From positions 53,487-117,486 of the forward strand of contig NZ_PSTQ01000012.1 in NCBI RefSeq assembly GCF_002931075.1: DNA of 64,000 bases, given 5' to 3'. Below are positions 44,925 through 53,730 of this stretch, one piece after another (within the stretch, counting starts at the first letter, position 1; each line of letters starts with the position of its first letter). The notes beneath the pieces were generated by a model. The model saw nothing but the letters and a program-made list of their open reading frames with translations, was not told the DNA's origin and did no database searches. This DNA comes from Pseudoclavibacter sp. AY1F1. GTDB lineage: Bacteria > Actinomycetota > Actinomycetes > Actinomycetales > Microbacteriaceae. The position numbers were made by a program, and so were the translations under genes.

Positions 44925-46261
44925 CGAGAACACAGAGTGACACCACCGTGGCGTCACAGGAGAACGAGGGCAAGACCCCGCGCAAAGCCGCGCTCAGCGG
45001 CTGGATCGGCAGCGTCCTCGAGTACTACGACTTCACGCTCTACTCGCAGGCGGCGGCCCTGGTCTTCCCCGTCGTCTTCTTCCCGACCGGCGACCCCACG
45101 GTCGCCCTCATCTCGTCGCTCGCCACCTACGCGGTCGGCTACGTCGCACGCCCCATCGGCGCGATCGTACTCGGCAACTGGGGCGACAAGCACGGCCGCA
45201 AGAACGTCCTCGTCATCGCGATGCTGCTCATGGGCCTCTCGACACTCGCCGTCGGCTTCCTGCCCACCTACGACCAGATCGGCCTCTGGGCGCCCCTGAT
45301 CCTCGTGTTCCTGCGCCTCATCCAGGGCTTCGCAGTCGCCGGAGAGCTCGGCGGCGCAAGCGCCATGATCGTCGAGCACGCCCCAGCCGGCAGACGAGGG
45401 TTCTTCGCGAGCTTCGGACTCCAGGGCACGCAGGCCGGCTCGATCATCGCGACCGCCGTGTTCATCCCCCTCACCGCAGTGCTCACCGACGAAGCCTTCC
45501 TCGAGTGGGGCTGGCGCATCCCGTTCATGCTCAGCGCGTTTGTTGTGCTCGCCGGGTTCCTCATCCGCAAGCACGTCGAAGAGCCGCCGGCCTACACCCG
45601 CTCGCTCGCCGTGCAGCAGGCGCAGAACCGCCAGGCACCCGTTGTCGAGCTCTTCAAGAACAACGGCTGGACCGTCTTCCGCGCCATCCTCATGACCCTC
45701 GCCAACGTCGCAGGCGTCACGACGCTCGTCTTCGGCACGAGCTTCGCCACGCAGGAGGCCTACGGGGTCGCGATGCCAGCATCCACCTTCCTGTGGGTGC
45801 CGCTCATCGCCAACGTCGCGGCGGTCATCGTCATCCCCGTCTTCGGGATGCTCTCCGACAAGATCGGGCGACGGACGCTCATGATCGTCGGATCGTTCGG
45901 CTCCGGACTCGTCGCGATCGGGTACCTCTCCGCCATCCAGTCCGGCAACCTCGTGCTGACGATCGTCCTCGCGATCCTCATGATGGGTGTGCTCTTCCAG
46001 ATGTGGAACGCGACCTTCGCGACGTTCTTCCAGGAACTGTTCCCGACACAGACGCGAGTCACCGGCTTCGCGATCTCCCAGAACGTCGGCCTCATGATCG
46101 TGGCCTTCCTGCCCTCGATCTTCACCTTCGTGGCCCCGCCAGGGTCGGACAACGTGCCGCTGGTCGTCGGCGGACTCACCCTCGCCATCGCGACCGTCTC
46201 TGCTCTCGCGACGCTGCTCACTCCGGAGACTCGTGGCAAGGACATCGAGACCCACGACTGA
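44921..46261 (+). CDS. MFS transporter, metabolite:H+ symporter (MHS) type
   Basis: The 446-residue protein has 12 membrane segments and the MHS signatures WIGSVLEYYDFTLYSQAAAL, ARPIGAIVLGNWGDKHGRK, GFAVAGELGGASAMIVEHAP and SDKIGRRTLM. Relatives import organic acids such as citrate, shikimate or alpha-ketoglutarate. Because its promoter shares the rha operator, it may import rhamnose, lactate or a related compound; no other rhamnose importer is in the window. Confidence 0.87.
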   Translation: MTRTQSDTTVASQENEGKTPRKAALSGWIGSVLEYYDFTLYSQAAALVFPVVFFPTGDPTVALISSLATYAVGYVARPIGAIVLGNWGDKHGRKNVLVIAMLLMGLSTLAVGFLPTYDQIGLWAPLILVFLRLIQGFAVAGELGGASAMIVEHAPAGRRGFFASFGLQGTQAGSIIATAVFIPLTAVLTDEAFLEWGWRIPFMLSAFVVLAGFLIRKHVEEPPAYTRSLAVQQAQNRQAPVVELFKNNGWTVFRAILMTLANVAGVTTLVFGTSFATQEAYGVAMPASTFLWVPLIANVAAVIVIPVFGMLSDKIGRRTLMIVGSFGSGLVAIGYLSAIQSGNLVLTIVLAILMMGVLFQMWNATFATFFQELFPTQTRVTGFAISQNVGLMIVAFLPSIFTFVAPPGSDNVPLVVGGLTLAIATVSALATLLTPETRGKDIETHD

Positions 46262-46285
46262 CCCGAGCCCGGCTCAGCCCTGACC

Positions 46286-46314
46286 GAGGCCGTCCCCACC
46301 CTGGGGGCGGCCTC
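46286..46314 (+). terminator. Hairpin after the MHS transporter gene
   Basis: GAGGCCGTCCCC (46286-46297) pairs with GGGGGCGGCCTC (46303-46314) with one wobble and a five-base loop. No T-run follows. It probably reduces read-through to the next operon. Confidence 0.6.
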
Positions 46315-46379
46315 GACCGGCACCCGGGCACCCGACTGCGGACATCAGCGAGACTGCATCACAACGGAACGAGGACACC

Positions 46380-47447
46380 ATGACGAGAATGCGCGCGGCC
46401 ATCATCGGTACGGGCGACGTCGCGCGGCTGCACGCCGAGGCGATCGCGGCGCGGAACGACGCTGAGGTTGTTGTCGCGGTCGACGTTGACGCCGCGAGGG
46501 CGGCCACCTTCGCAGCGAAGTACGGCATCTCGTTCTCCAGCACCTCGCTGCCCGACCTCGACGTCGACGTCGTCCACCTCTGCACGCCGCCAGCCGGCCA
46601 CGCAGTCCAGGCCGAGGAGGCGTTTGCGCGAGGCGCCCACGTGGTGGTCGAGAAGCCGCCCGCCCTCACCCTCCGGGACGTCGACCGCATGGTCGCCGCA
46701 GCAGACGCCGCCGGCCGCCAGCTCGCCGTGGTCTTCCAGCAGCGCACCGGCACCGCGGCGGCGCACGTCAAACGCCTCCTCGACTCAGGCGATCTCGGGC
46801 GTCCGCTCCTCGCGCGCTGCGACACCTTCTGGTTCAGGGACGACGCGTATTTCGCCGCGCCCTGGCGCGGCACCTGGGCAAACGAAGGCGGTGGCACGAC
46901 CCTCGGCCACGGCATCCACCAGCTCGACCTGCTCGCCTACCTGCTCGGCGAGGTGGACGAGGTGCACGGCCAAGCCTGGCGCCTCGCGCGTGACATCGAG
47001 ACGGAGGACGTCTCGACGGCGGTGCTGCGCTTCGAGTCCGGCGTCGTCGCGACGGCCATGACAAGCGCCGTCTCTCCTCGGCAAGAGAGCTCCATCCGCA
47101 TCGACACCAACCTCGCGACGATCGAGCTCGAGCACCTGTACGGGCACGGGCACGGCAACTGGCGCATCACGCCCCGTCCGGGCACGGACGCGCCCGCCAA
47201 CTGGGCCTTCCCCGCATCGGAGACGCCGAGCGGTCACGACGCCTACATCGACGCCGTCTACCCGGCACTCGCGGCGGATGGGCCGCTGCCCTCCGTCGCC
47301 ACCGCCCCCGCAAGGTCCATGGAGATCGTCGCCGCCCTCTACGCGTCGAGCGAGCGGGGTTCCGCGGTCAGTCTGCGCGAGGTGCGGGAGTCCGCCGAGC
47401 TGCGCGGGCCGATGTCCGCGCGCGTGCGAGACGAGCGTTCCCGATGA
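46380..47447 (+). CDS. Gfo/Idh/MocA family oxidoreductase
   Basis: The 355-residue protein has an N-terminal Rossmann fold (AAIIGTGDVARLHAEAIAA), the EKP motif in VVVEKPPALT that positions the catalytic lysine, and the C-terminal domain with WRGTWANEGGGTTLGHGIHQLDL split by the family H-x3-D-style residues. It should oxidise or reduce a sugar or sugar acid with NAD(P). GAGGA lies before the ATG. It overlaps the DUF6807 gene by ATGA. Confidence 0.88.
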   Translation: MTRMRAAIIGTGDVARLHAEAIAARNDAEVVVAVDVDAARAATFAAKYGISFSSTSLPDLDVDVVHLCTPPAGHAVQAEEAFARGAHVVVEKPPALTLRDVDRMVAAADAAGRQLAVVFQQRTGTAAAHVKRLLDSGDLGRPLLARCDTFWFRDDAYFAAPWRGTWANEGGGTTLGHGIHQLDLLAYLLGEVDEVHGQAWRLARDIETEDVSTAVLRFESGVVATAMTSAVSPRQESSIRIDTNLATIELEHLYGHGHGNWRITPRPGTDAPANWAFPASETPSGHDAYIDAVYPALAADGPLPSVATAPARSMEIVAALYASSERGSAVSLREVRESAELRGPMSARVRDERSR

Positions 47448-48283
47448 GCGCCGCTCCCACCGAAGAGCTGCCCTCCGGCCTCGGCACGGTTGTGTTCAGC
47501 GATCCCACGGCGCTCCCCCTCGAATCGCCCCGCCCGTACGTGCATCCGGTTCGCACCCCGGGCGGCGCCGTCGTGAGCGACTACCGCCCGGCTGACCACG
47601 ACTGGCACTGGGGCCTCTCCGTGACCGTCGCGAACATCCGCATCGGCGACGCGGCACAGGACACCAACCTGTGGGGCGGCGTCACCTGGGTTCCCGACCG
47701 CGGCTACGCGCAGCTCGACAACAACGGCTCGCAGACCGTCGACGGCACACACCTCACGTGGCGCGAGGCCGACGGCTCCGCGTTCCTGCGGGAAAAGCGG
47801 ATGCTCGACGCGAGCATCGTCGACGTCCACGGGAGCCCGGTCGGCATCATCGACGTGCTGAGCAGCTGGACGAACCTCCGCGACGTCGGGCTCGCGTTCG
47901 GCTCGCCCACAACCGCCGGCCGCCCGAACGCCGGATACGGCGGACTGTTCCTGCGGCTCCACCGGAGCTTCGACGGCGCGCGGCTGCTGTCGCCTCTACT
48001 GCAGACCGACCCGGATGCCGTGGTGCACGGCGCGGAAGCTCCCTGGCTGGGCCTCGACGCCGGCCGGGCGACGGTGGTCATGGGCGCGCATCCGGAGAAC
48101 CCGGTCTCCCCCGCCCCGTGGTTCGTGCGCAACGACGCCACCCCGATGCTCTGCGCAGCACCCTTCTTCCACGAAGAGTGGATGCTCGGCGCCGGTGAGA
48201 GCGCGACCTGGCGTTGGCGAATCCTGCTCTCGGACTCCCCCATCAACCGGGACGACATCTGGCGTCTGCTCGGCACGGACTGA
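47444..48283 (+). CDS. DUF6807 (PmoA-like) protein
   Basis: The 279-residue protein has PYVHPVRTPGGAVVSDYRPA, DHDWHWGLSVTVANI and GYGGLFLRLHRSF, the conserved blocks of the DUF6807 family, which is often next to Gfo/Idh/MocA enzymes in carbohydrate clusters. The conserved His residues could bind metal or carbohydrate. No signal peptide is seen. Function is unknown; a partner role for the oxidoreductase is inference. Confidence 0.78.
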   Translation: MSAAPTEELPSGLGTVVFSDPTALPLESPRPYVHPVRTPGGAVVSDYRPADHDWHWGLSVTVANIRIGDAAQDTNLWGGVTWVPDRGYAQLDNNGSQTVDGTHLTWREADGSAFLREKRMLDASIVDVHGSPVGIIDVLSSWTNLRDVGLAFGSPTTAGRPNAGYGGLFLRLHRSFDGARLLSPLLQTDPDAVVHGAEAPWLGLDAGRATVVMGAHPENPVSPAPWFVRNDATPMLCAAPFFHEEWMLGAGESATWRWRILLSDSPINRDDIWRLLGTD

Positions 48284-48384
48284 GCACCGCCTGCGCCGTG
48301 GCATCCCGAGTTACCGCGCCCGCGCGAGGCACCCGCCCCGCTACCGCGGTGTGGCCTAGCATCGCTGTACACCAAAGGAGGCCC

Positions 48385-49395
48385 ATGGCAGTCAGCGTGC
48401 GCGACGTCGCGACACTCGCAAGCGTCTCCGTTGGCACGGTCTCGAACGTGCTGAACCACCCGGAGAAGGTCTCGAAGACCACTGTCGACAAAGTGCAGTC
48501 GGCCATCGAGGAGCTCGGGTTCGTGCGCAACGACGCCGCCAGGCAGCTGCGCGCCGGCGAAAGTCGCACAGTTGGGCTCATCGTCCTCGACCTCCGGAAC
48601 CCGTTCTTCACCGAGGTCGCCCGCGGCGCCGAGGAGCGCGCCGCCGAGCTGGGATTCTCCGTCCTCGTCGCCAACAGCGACGAGCAGGAGGAACGCGAGC
48701 GCACCCACCTCGGCCTCTTCGAGGAGCAGCGCGTCTTCGGTGTGCTCGTCACGCCCATGGCCGCGAACATGCCCCAGCTCGAGCGCCTCCACAAGCGCGG
48801 GACGCCCGTTGTGCTCGTCGACCGCGAGAGCGCCGACGAGCGTTACCCATCCGTCGCCGTCGATGACCGCACGGGCGGCCGCATCGCCGTCGAGCACCTC
48901 CTCGCGACCGGGCACCGGCGCATCGTGTTCCTCGGCGGCCCGATGGAGATCCAGCAGGTCACCGACCGTTTCGAGGGAGCCCGCGACGCCGTGAGCGACG
49001 TCGACGGGGCGACGCTCGAGGTGCTGGCAACGGATGCGCTCTCCATGTCGGAGGGCAGGCGCGCGGGGCTCGTCCTCGCCGAGCGATCCAGCGCGGAGTT
49101 GCCTGACGCGGTCTTCGCGGCCAACGACATGCTTGCGCTCGGGCTCCTGCAGAGCCTGCAGGGCACAAGCCACGCGACGGTGCCGGAAAACATCGCGCTC
49201 ATCGGCTACGACGACATCGACTTCGCGGCCTTCGCGTCAACATCGCTCAGCTCCATCCACCAGCCGGCGCACCTCATCGGCTCGAAAGCCATGGACCTGC
49301 TCGTCGCCTCCGCCCGCGACCCGAAGGCAACCCCCGAGCACATCCGCTTCACGCCGGAGCTCGTCGCCCGCGCCTCCACCGCACCCCGCGCCTAG
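48385..49395 (+). CDS. LacI family regulator of the rhamnose/transport locus
   Basis: The 336-residue repressor has the helix-turn-helix VRDVATLASVSVGTVSNVLN, the hinge FVRNDAARQLRAGES, and a ligand domain with GLIVLDLRNPFFTEVARGAE and ALIGYDDIDFAAFASTSLSS. AAAGGAGG precedes the ATG. It is the only LacI regulator close to the two promoters carrying TGAnACGWKTCA sites, so it is the likely rhamnose regulator. Its own promoter (TAGCAT) has no clear copy of the site. Confidence 0.88.
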   Translation: MAVSVRDVATLASVSVGTVSNVLNHPEKVSKTTVDKVQSAIEELGFVRNDAARQLRAGESRTVGLIVLDLRNPFFTEVARGAEERAAELGFSVLVANSDEQEERERTHLGLFEEQRVFGVLVTPMAANMPQLERLHKRGTPVVLVDRESADERYPSVAVDDRTGGRIAVEHLLATGHRRIVFLGGPMEIQQVTDRFEGARDAVSDVDGATLEVLATDALSMSEGRRAGLVLAERSSAELPDAVFAANDMLALGLLQSLQGTSHATVPENIALIGYDDIDFAAFASTSLSSIHQPAHLIGSKAMDLLVASARDPKATPEHIRFTPELVARASTAPRA

Positions 49396-49430
49396 CGCCC
49401 CGCACCTGGCACCTGGCCCCGTCCTCCCCT

Positions 49431-49490
49431 GCAGACCTGGGGCTCGCGCACCTCTCCGGGCCGCCCCACATGCACAACCCCCATGTGTGC
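49431..49490. repeat. CAGACC-type palindromic repeat, copy A (degenerate)
   Basis: Begins GCAGACCTGGGGCTCGCGCA and ends with an imperfect inverted copy (TGCACAACCCCCATGTGTGC), giving about 14 paired positions. It belongs to the same family as 62584-62792. Confidence 0.55.
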
Positions 49491-49503
49491 CCCAAGCACC
49501 AGC

Positions 49504-49564
49504 GCAGACCTCGCACTTGCGCACGCACATCCGGCAAAGCGGATGCGCAACCCCCACGTCTCGC
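49504..49564. repeat. CAGACC-type palindromic repeat, copy B
   Basis: GCAGACCTCGCACTTGCGCA is followed after a short spacer by TGCGCAACCCCCACGTCTCG. The centre contains ATCC...GGAT pairing around GCAAAGC. Lies between the LacI gene and a convergent acetyltransferase. Confidence 0.6.
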
Positions 49565-49639
49565 AACCGGGTGCGCGGGCAGCGCGGCAGACAGGCAGGC
49601 AGGCAGGGCGAGGAGACGCGCAGAGCCCCGCAGCGCCGC

Positions 49640-50200
49640 TCACCAGGTGCGGCGGACCGTGCCTTTGGGACCCGCGACGAGGCTCGCCGCCGGAACGTCG
49701 TCGGCGACAACCATGCCTGCCGCGATGACGGCGTCCCGGCCTACGCTCACTCCGGGCAGGATCGTCGCGCCCGCCCCGATCCACACGTTCTCGGCAACGT
49801 TTATAGGCGCGCCCGTCAGGAAGTGCCGCCGCTCTTCCGGGTCGACGGGGTGGCCCATCGTGATGAACGTGACTTTCGGTCCCACCATGACCCCGTCGCC
49901 GAGCCGGATGCCCGCATAGTCGAGGAAAGTGCATCCCTGGTTGATGAACACCCGCTCCCCGACCTCCAGGTTCAGTCCGTGGTCGGTGTGAAACGGCGGA
50001 TACACGGTGGCGCTCCTCGGCAGCGGCCGGCCCAGGATCCGCCCGAGCAGGTCGCGCTTGCCAGACTCGAACTCGAACGGCAGGCCGTTGAGGCGCATCG
50101 TGATCGCGGTGACCTCACGCACCCGCACGCTCATGGCGGCGAACTCGGCGCCGAACACGCGTTCACCGCGCTCGAGGAGATCGGTGTCGTGGATGCGCAT
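49640..50200 (-). CDS. Hexapeptide-repeat acetyltransferase (maltose/galactoside O-acetyltransferase-like)
   Basis: The 186-residue left-handed beta-helix protein has the Mac/LacA N-terminal helices, then FHTDHGLNLEVGERVFINQG, the catalytic-type His in ITMGHPVDPEERR, and VWIGAGATILPGVSVGRDAV. Such enzymes move acetyl from acetyl-CoA to a sugar hydroxyl. It lies alone next to the rhamnose locus. The acceptor is unknown. Confidence 0.85.
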   Translation of the reverse strand: MRIHDTDLLERGERVFGAEFAAMSVRVREVTAITMRLNGLPFEFESGKRDLLGRILGRPLPRSATVYPPFHTDHGLNLEVGERVFINQGCTFLDYAGIRLGDGVMVGPKVTFITMGHPVDPEERRHFLTGAPINVAENVWIGAGATILPGVSVGRDAVIAAGMVVADDVPAASLVAGPKGTVRRTW

Positions 50201-50267
50201 GAGCCATTCGTCGTTTATGGGCCCATGATGGCGCAGAAGCGCACCCGACCCCCTTGCCCATCGAACA

Positions 50268-51506
50268 TCACTCCAGATCAGGCCAGTCGCTTGTCAGGTA
50301 CGCCCCGACAGCTCGGTGGCGAAAATCGTATGGCTTGCCGCGAATGATGATGCCGCGCTTCGTGTCGAGGCGCTGAGCAGACGGGCCTATGGGGGTGGCC
50401 GATGCGTACCCCAGCCGCTGCGCGATCGAGGTGGCTGTCCGCTGGTCCGGCTCCAGCTCAGCCATTGCTCGAAGGAACGCACGTTCGGATTCCGGTAACC
50501 GCTCCAGGATTCGCTCCACGTGTGACAGAGCCTCGACTCTCGCCTCACCCCACCCGGCGCGTACGTCATCACGGGTGATGACGGTGTCAACCCCGGCGAA
50601 CCAGGCCTGCTGACCGGCAAGCTGGAAGAGGAAGGGCTCTCCTTGGCTCAGTTCCACGATGTACCTCTGGGCATCGGGTTCCAAGAAGATCCGCGCCTCG
50701 GTCCCCTGGGGAGTAAGAATTGGCCAGCCCTTAGTGACGAACGGCTGCAGCGCAGCCGAGAAGTCCTCGTCGCCGATAGGCGTGAGAATCGTCGTCTGGA
50801 ATCGTCTCGCAAACGTGGCACCTTGTCGCGCACCAGCCATGTCAGCGAACTCGGGCAACCCGGTGAGGTACACGGCAATCGGCAGAGCGACCGCGACCTG
50901 ACGCCCTCCCGGGACCGACTCCAGCTCTTCATGAACGAGTGCGTCGCCGAATGCGATCAGCATCTGCGAGAGCACGTCCGGCGAACTGATGTTCTGCATC
51001 TCATCGACGTGGATGAGCACCATGGTGTCGCCGTGGCGTCGTGCGGCGCGGCCCAGTTCGATCAGAAGCTCAGTGAGCACCGAGTAGGCATCCGGGCGAT
51101 CTCGCGCCTCCCTTGTCGCCATCGAGACGCCAGCCACCGAGAGTTGCTGCACCTTCCCGAGGAGTTCGCCGAGCTGCCGATCGCGTTTGAGAGGGAGCCC
51201 AGCCGCTTGCGACAGATCCAGGAGTGCGGTCGCGACTCGCTTCAATGGATCCGTCCCGGACGGAATGCGCAGTTGTGGCGTCACCCAATCTCCAGCTTGA
51301 ACTGCATCCGCAGCGATGCGCCGGACGAGCGTGGACTTGCCGAGGCCGGCCTCGCCGAGAATCGTCCGTCCACGCTCGGGAATACCCGCGAGACGTCGTG
51401 GGCGGATGACGTCGTGCCAATCGCTGAGCTGCTTTGTACGGCCAGCCCAGACGCTCGGGACAGTATCGGAGCCTGGACTGAATGGTGAACTGAGTGGCGT
51501 CCTCAT
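50268..51506 (-). CDS. AAA ATPase with C-terminal winged-helix region, orphan
   Basis: The 412-residue protein has Walker A GEAGLGKST (51-59), Walker B TMVLIHVDEMQN (D168/E169) and a sensor-like AVYLTGLPEF, as in ORC/DEAH-type NTPases. The final 90 residues look like a winged helix (LGYASATPIGPSAQRLDTKR, IRGKPYDFRHRAVGAYLT). No ribosome site is present; TAAACT ends seven bases before the ATG and overlaps a palindrome. G+C content is lower than its neighbours and no partner gene adjoins, which suggests horizontal acquisition. Similar orphan ATPases occur in defence and mobile contexts, but no such function can be shown here. Confidence 0.75.
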   Translation of the reverse strand: MRTPLSSPFSPGSDTVPSVWAGRTKQLSDWHDVIRPRRLAGIPERGRTILGEAGLGKSTLVRRIAADAVQAGDWVTPQLRIPSGTDPLKRVATALLDLSQAAGLPLKRDRQLGELLGKVQQLSVAGVSMATREARDRPDAYSVLTELLIELGRAARRHGDTMVLIHVDEMQNISSPDVLSQMLIAFGDALVHEELESVPGGRQVAVALPIAVYLTGLPEFADMAGARQGATFARRFQTTILTPIGDEDFSAALQPFVTKGWPILTPQGTEARIFLEPDAQRYIVELSQGEPFLFQLAGQQAWFAGVDTVITRDDVRAGWGEARVEALSHVERILERLPESERAFLRAMAELEPDQRTATSIAQRLGYASATPIGPSAQRLDTKRGIIIRGKPYDFRHRAVGAYLTSDWPDLE

Positions 51507-51507
51507 G

Positions 51508-51549
51508 CTGATAAGTTTATCAGCGAGCCGTCGGGTCGATAAACTTATC
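51508..51549 (-). promoter_or_regulatory. Twin palindromic operators over the AAA gene promoter
   Basis: CTGATAAGTTTATCAG (51508-51523) and GATAAACTTATC (51538-51549) share the palindrome GATAA-NN-TTATC, 28 bases apart. The first contains the TAAACT -10 (minus strand 51519-51514), seven bases from the ATG. Binding there would shut off the gene, so autoregulation is likely. Confidence 0.6.
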
Positions 51550-51647
51550 AAGGGTTCTCACCGGTCCCAATCGCGCGACTGCCGGTCGCGCATACATCCG
51601 CGTTCCCTGACATCTCTTCGCAAGAACGCCACACGTATCCTTGACGC

Positions 51648-52163
51648 GTGACCCTAGAGCTCGTGCGCGCCGAGTCGCTCATCGCGACCATTCCGGACTT
51701 CCCTGAAGCGGGCATCCAGTTCCGTGACATCACTCCGCTCTTCGCCGACGGCCCCGCCCTCCGCGCCGTCGTCGACGCCGTGCTCAGCCCGTTCGCCGGG
51801 TCCTTCGATGTCGTTGCAGGCGTCGAGGCCCGCGGGTTCTTGCTCGCGGGGGCCATCGCGAACGCGGCGGGGGTCGGCCTCATCCCCATCCGGAAGGCAG
51901 GCAAACTGCCCCGTCCCGCGGCGTCGATCACGTACGACCTCGAGTACGGGACGGACAGCCTGGAGGCTGCGCAGGACCTGCCCGCCGGCACCCGCGTCCT
52001 GCTCGTCGACGATATCCTCGCCACCGGCGGAACCCTCCGCGCGGGCCAGCAGCTCCTCGAGCGACTCGGCTACACGCTTGTCGGCACGGCCGTCCTCATG
52101 GAGCTTGTCGAGCTCGACGGCCAGCAGGTCGCCGGCCCCGTGCACACCCTCTTCGAGGTCTGA
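51648..52163 (+). CDS. apt: Adenine phosphoribosyltransferase
   Basis: The 171-residue cytosolic enzyme salvages adenine to AMP with PRPP. PDFPEAGIQFRDITPLFAD, GVEARGFLLAGAIA and the PRPP loop VLLVDDILATGGTL are diagnostic. GTG 51648 is preceded by TATCCT at six bases, with no ribosome site, so the mRNA is probably leaderless. Confidence 0.95.
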   Translation: MTLELVRAESLIATIPDFPEAGIQFRDITPLFADGPALRAVVDAVLSPFAGSFDVVAGVEARGFLLAGAIANAAGVGLIPIRKAGKLPRPAASITYDLEYGTDSLEAAQDLPAGTRVLLVDDILATGGTLRAGQQLLERLGYTLVGTAVLMELVELDGQQVAGPVHTLFEV

Positions 52164-52170
52164 GCCGCAA

Positions 52171-52220
52171 GTCGCCGCAGGGCGCCTCAGGGCACCTCAA
52201 GGCACCTCAGGGCACCGCAG
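52171..52220. repeat. Ten-base tandem repeat after apt
   Basis: Five decamers run without gap; the central ones are GGCGCCTCAG, GGCACCTCAA, GGCACCTCAG and GGCACCGCAG. The period equals one helical turn. They lie about 50 bases upstream of the amidohydrolase promoter. Confidence 0.7.
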
Positions 52221-52280
52221 AGCTGTGACAGGGCCGACGCCGTGACAGACCCGAAACATGGGCTGGCTAGCGTAGCGAGC

Positions 52281-53648
52281 ATGTCCCTCCTTGTCACCCA
52301 CGCGCGCCTCATCACGATCCCCACGGGCTCCACGGATGCCGGCTACATCGAAGACGGCTGGATGCTCGTCGAAGACGGCCGCATCGCCGCGATCGGCAGC
52401 GGGGCCCCGTCCGTCACCGCCGATGAGACCCTCGACGTGGCCGGGAAGTTCGTGGCCCCCGGGTTCGTCTCGAGCCACTCGCACCTGTTCACGAGCGGGT
52501 TGCGGGGCCTCGGCGTCGCCGACACCCTCTACGGCTGGTGCGACTCGATGCTGGGCACAACCGCACACATGACGCCCGAGCAGCTGTACTGGTCGACTCT
52601 GCACGGCTCGCTCGACTTCCTCTCGAACGGTGTCACGACGGCCTACAACTTCACCGACCCGCTGCAGGCGTGGGAGTCGATGGTCGACGGGAAGCGCACC
52701 GGAACCGCCGGCATCCGCCCGCTCGAGTATCACTACCGCCAGGCGGACGGCACGCTCGACTCCGGCATCCGCTTCGTGGATGCATCCGGTATGGACGCGA
52801 CCGTCGGCAGCGACGACGAGATCTTCGACAGGCTCCAGGCCGAGGTCGCGCACACGAGGGCCATGGACCCGGCGTTTGCACTCGGCTCATCCATCATGGG
52901 CCAGGTGCAGTGGTCGCCACGGGACGACTCCGCGGAACTCGAAGCCGAGGCGATGCGCCGCTTCGGCATCACGAACCAGGCGCACTTCCTCGAGTCGCCA
53001 GAGGCCGTCGAGCACCAGCAGTCGAAGTTCGCGCTGTATCGGGATGCGGGTGCCCTCGAGCTCGGCCTCATGTTCGGGCACTTCATCCAGACCACCCCGG
53101 AGATCATCGCCGAGGCCGCCGCGCGCGGCGCGAGCATGTCCTGGCAGCCGGCATCGAACGGGCGGCTCGCCTCCGGCGTCGCACTCGTACCGGAGATGCT
53201 TGAACTCGGCATGAAGGTGGGCGTGGGCCTCGACGACCAGGCCTGCACCGACGTGAGCGACCCGTGGCAGAACATGCGCATGGGCATCTACATGCAGCGT
53301 GCACGCACCAAAGACCCGCTGTCGATGATGCCAGAGCTGATGCTGCGGCTCCACACCCTCGGCGGGGCCGAGATCATGGGCGTCGCCGATCGTGTCGGCT
53401 CGCTCGAGGTCGGCAAGTTCGCCGACTTCGTCGTCGTCGACCCGCGCTCCCCCGACGTCGGTCCCCTCTGGCACCCGGTGCGCTCGTACGTGCTCGCGAT
53501 GAACCCCAGGAACCTGGAGGCCGTCTACGTCGGCGGTCAGCTCGTGAACCGAGGCGGCGCATCCACCAATCCGCTTGCCGAGGAGGCGTCGGCAAGACTC
53601 CACGAGCTGCCGGCGGCGATCATCCCCCTCCGCGGCCACCCGCACTGA
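52281..53648 (+). CDS. Amidohydrolase, TrzA/AtzB/8-oxoguanine deaminase type
   Basis: The 455-residue metal hydrolase has the HxH metal site in SHSHLFTSGLRG, later histidines in NQAHFLES and FGHFIQ, and an Asp in VGLDDQACTD; KFADFVVVDP is the usual end. It should deaminate an N-heterocycle such as guanine, 8-oxoguanine or a triazine-like ring. TAGCGT ends seven bases before ATG 52281, suiting a leaderless start. Its place next to apt and the xdh/importer operon suggests purine degradation. Confidence 0.85.
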   Translation: MSLLVTHARLITIPTGSTDAGYIEDGWMLVEDGRIAAIGSGAPSVTADETLDVAGKFVAPGFVSSHSHLFTSGLRGLGVADTLYGWCDSMLGTTAHMTPEQLYWSTLHGSLDFLSNGVTTAYNFTDPLQAWESMVDGKRTGTAGIRPLEYHYRQADGTLDSGIRFVDASGMDATVGSDDEIFDRLQAEVAHTRAMDPAFALGSSIMGQVQWSPRDDSAELEAEAMRRFGITNQAHFLESPEAVEHQQSKFALYRDAGALELGLMFGHFIQTTPEIIAEAAARGASMSWQPASNGRLASGVALVPEMLELGMKVGVGLDDQACTDVSDPWQNMRMGIYMQRARTKDPLSMMPELMLRLHTLGGAEIMGVADRVGSLEVGKFADFVVVDPRSPDVGPLWHPVRSYVLAMNPRNLEAVYVGGQLVNRGGASTNPLAEEASARLHELPAAIIPLRGHPH

Positions 53649-53650
53649 AT

Positions 53651-53688
53651 GACGACGGGGCCGGGAGGAATCTCCCGGCCCCGTCGTC
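53651..53688. terminator. Perfect 17-bp bidirectional terminator
   Basis: GACGACGGGGCCGGGAG and CTCCCGGCCCCGTCGTC enclose the loop GAAT. It separates the convergent amidohydrolase and importer operons. No long T-run is present on either side. Confidence 0.8.
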
Positions 53689-53730
53689 TCGGCGTGCGCG
53701 ATCCAGCGCCGACGCCGCGGCGCCGCGGGC

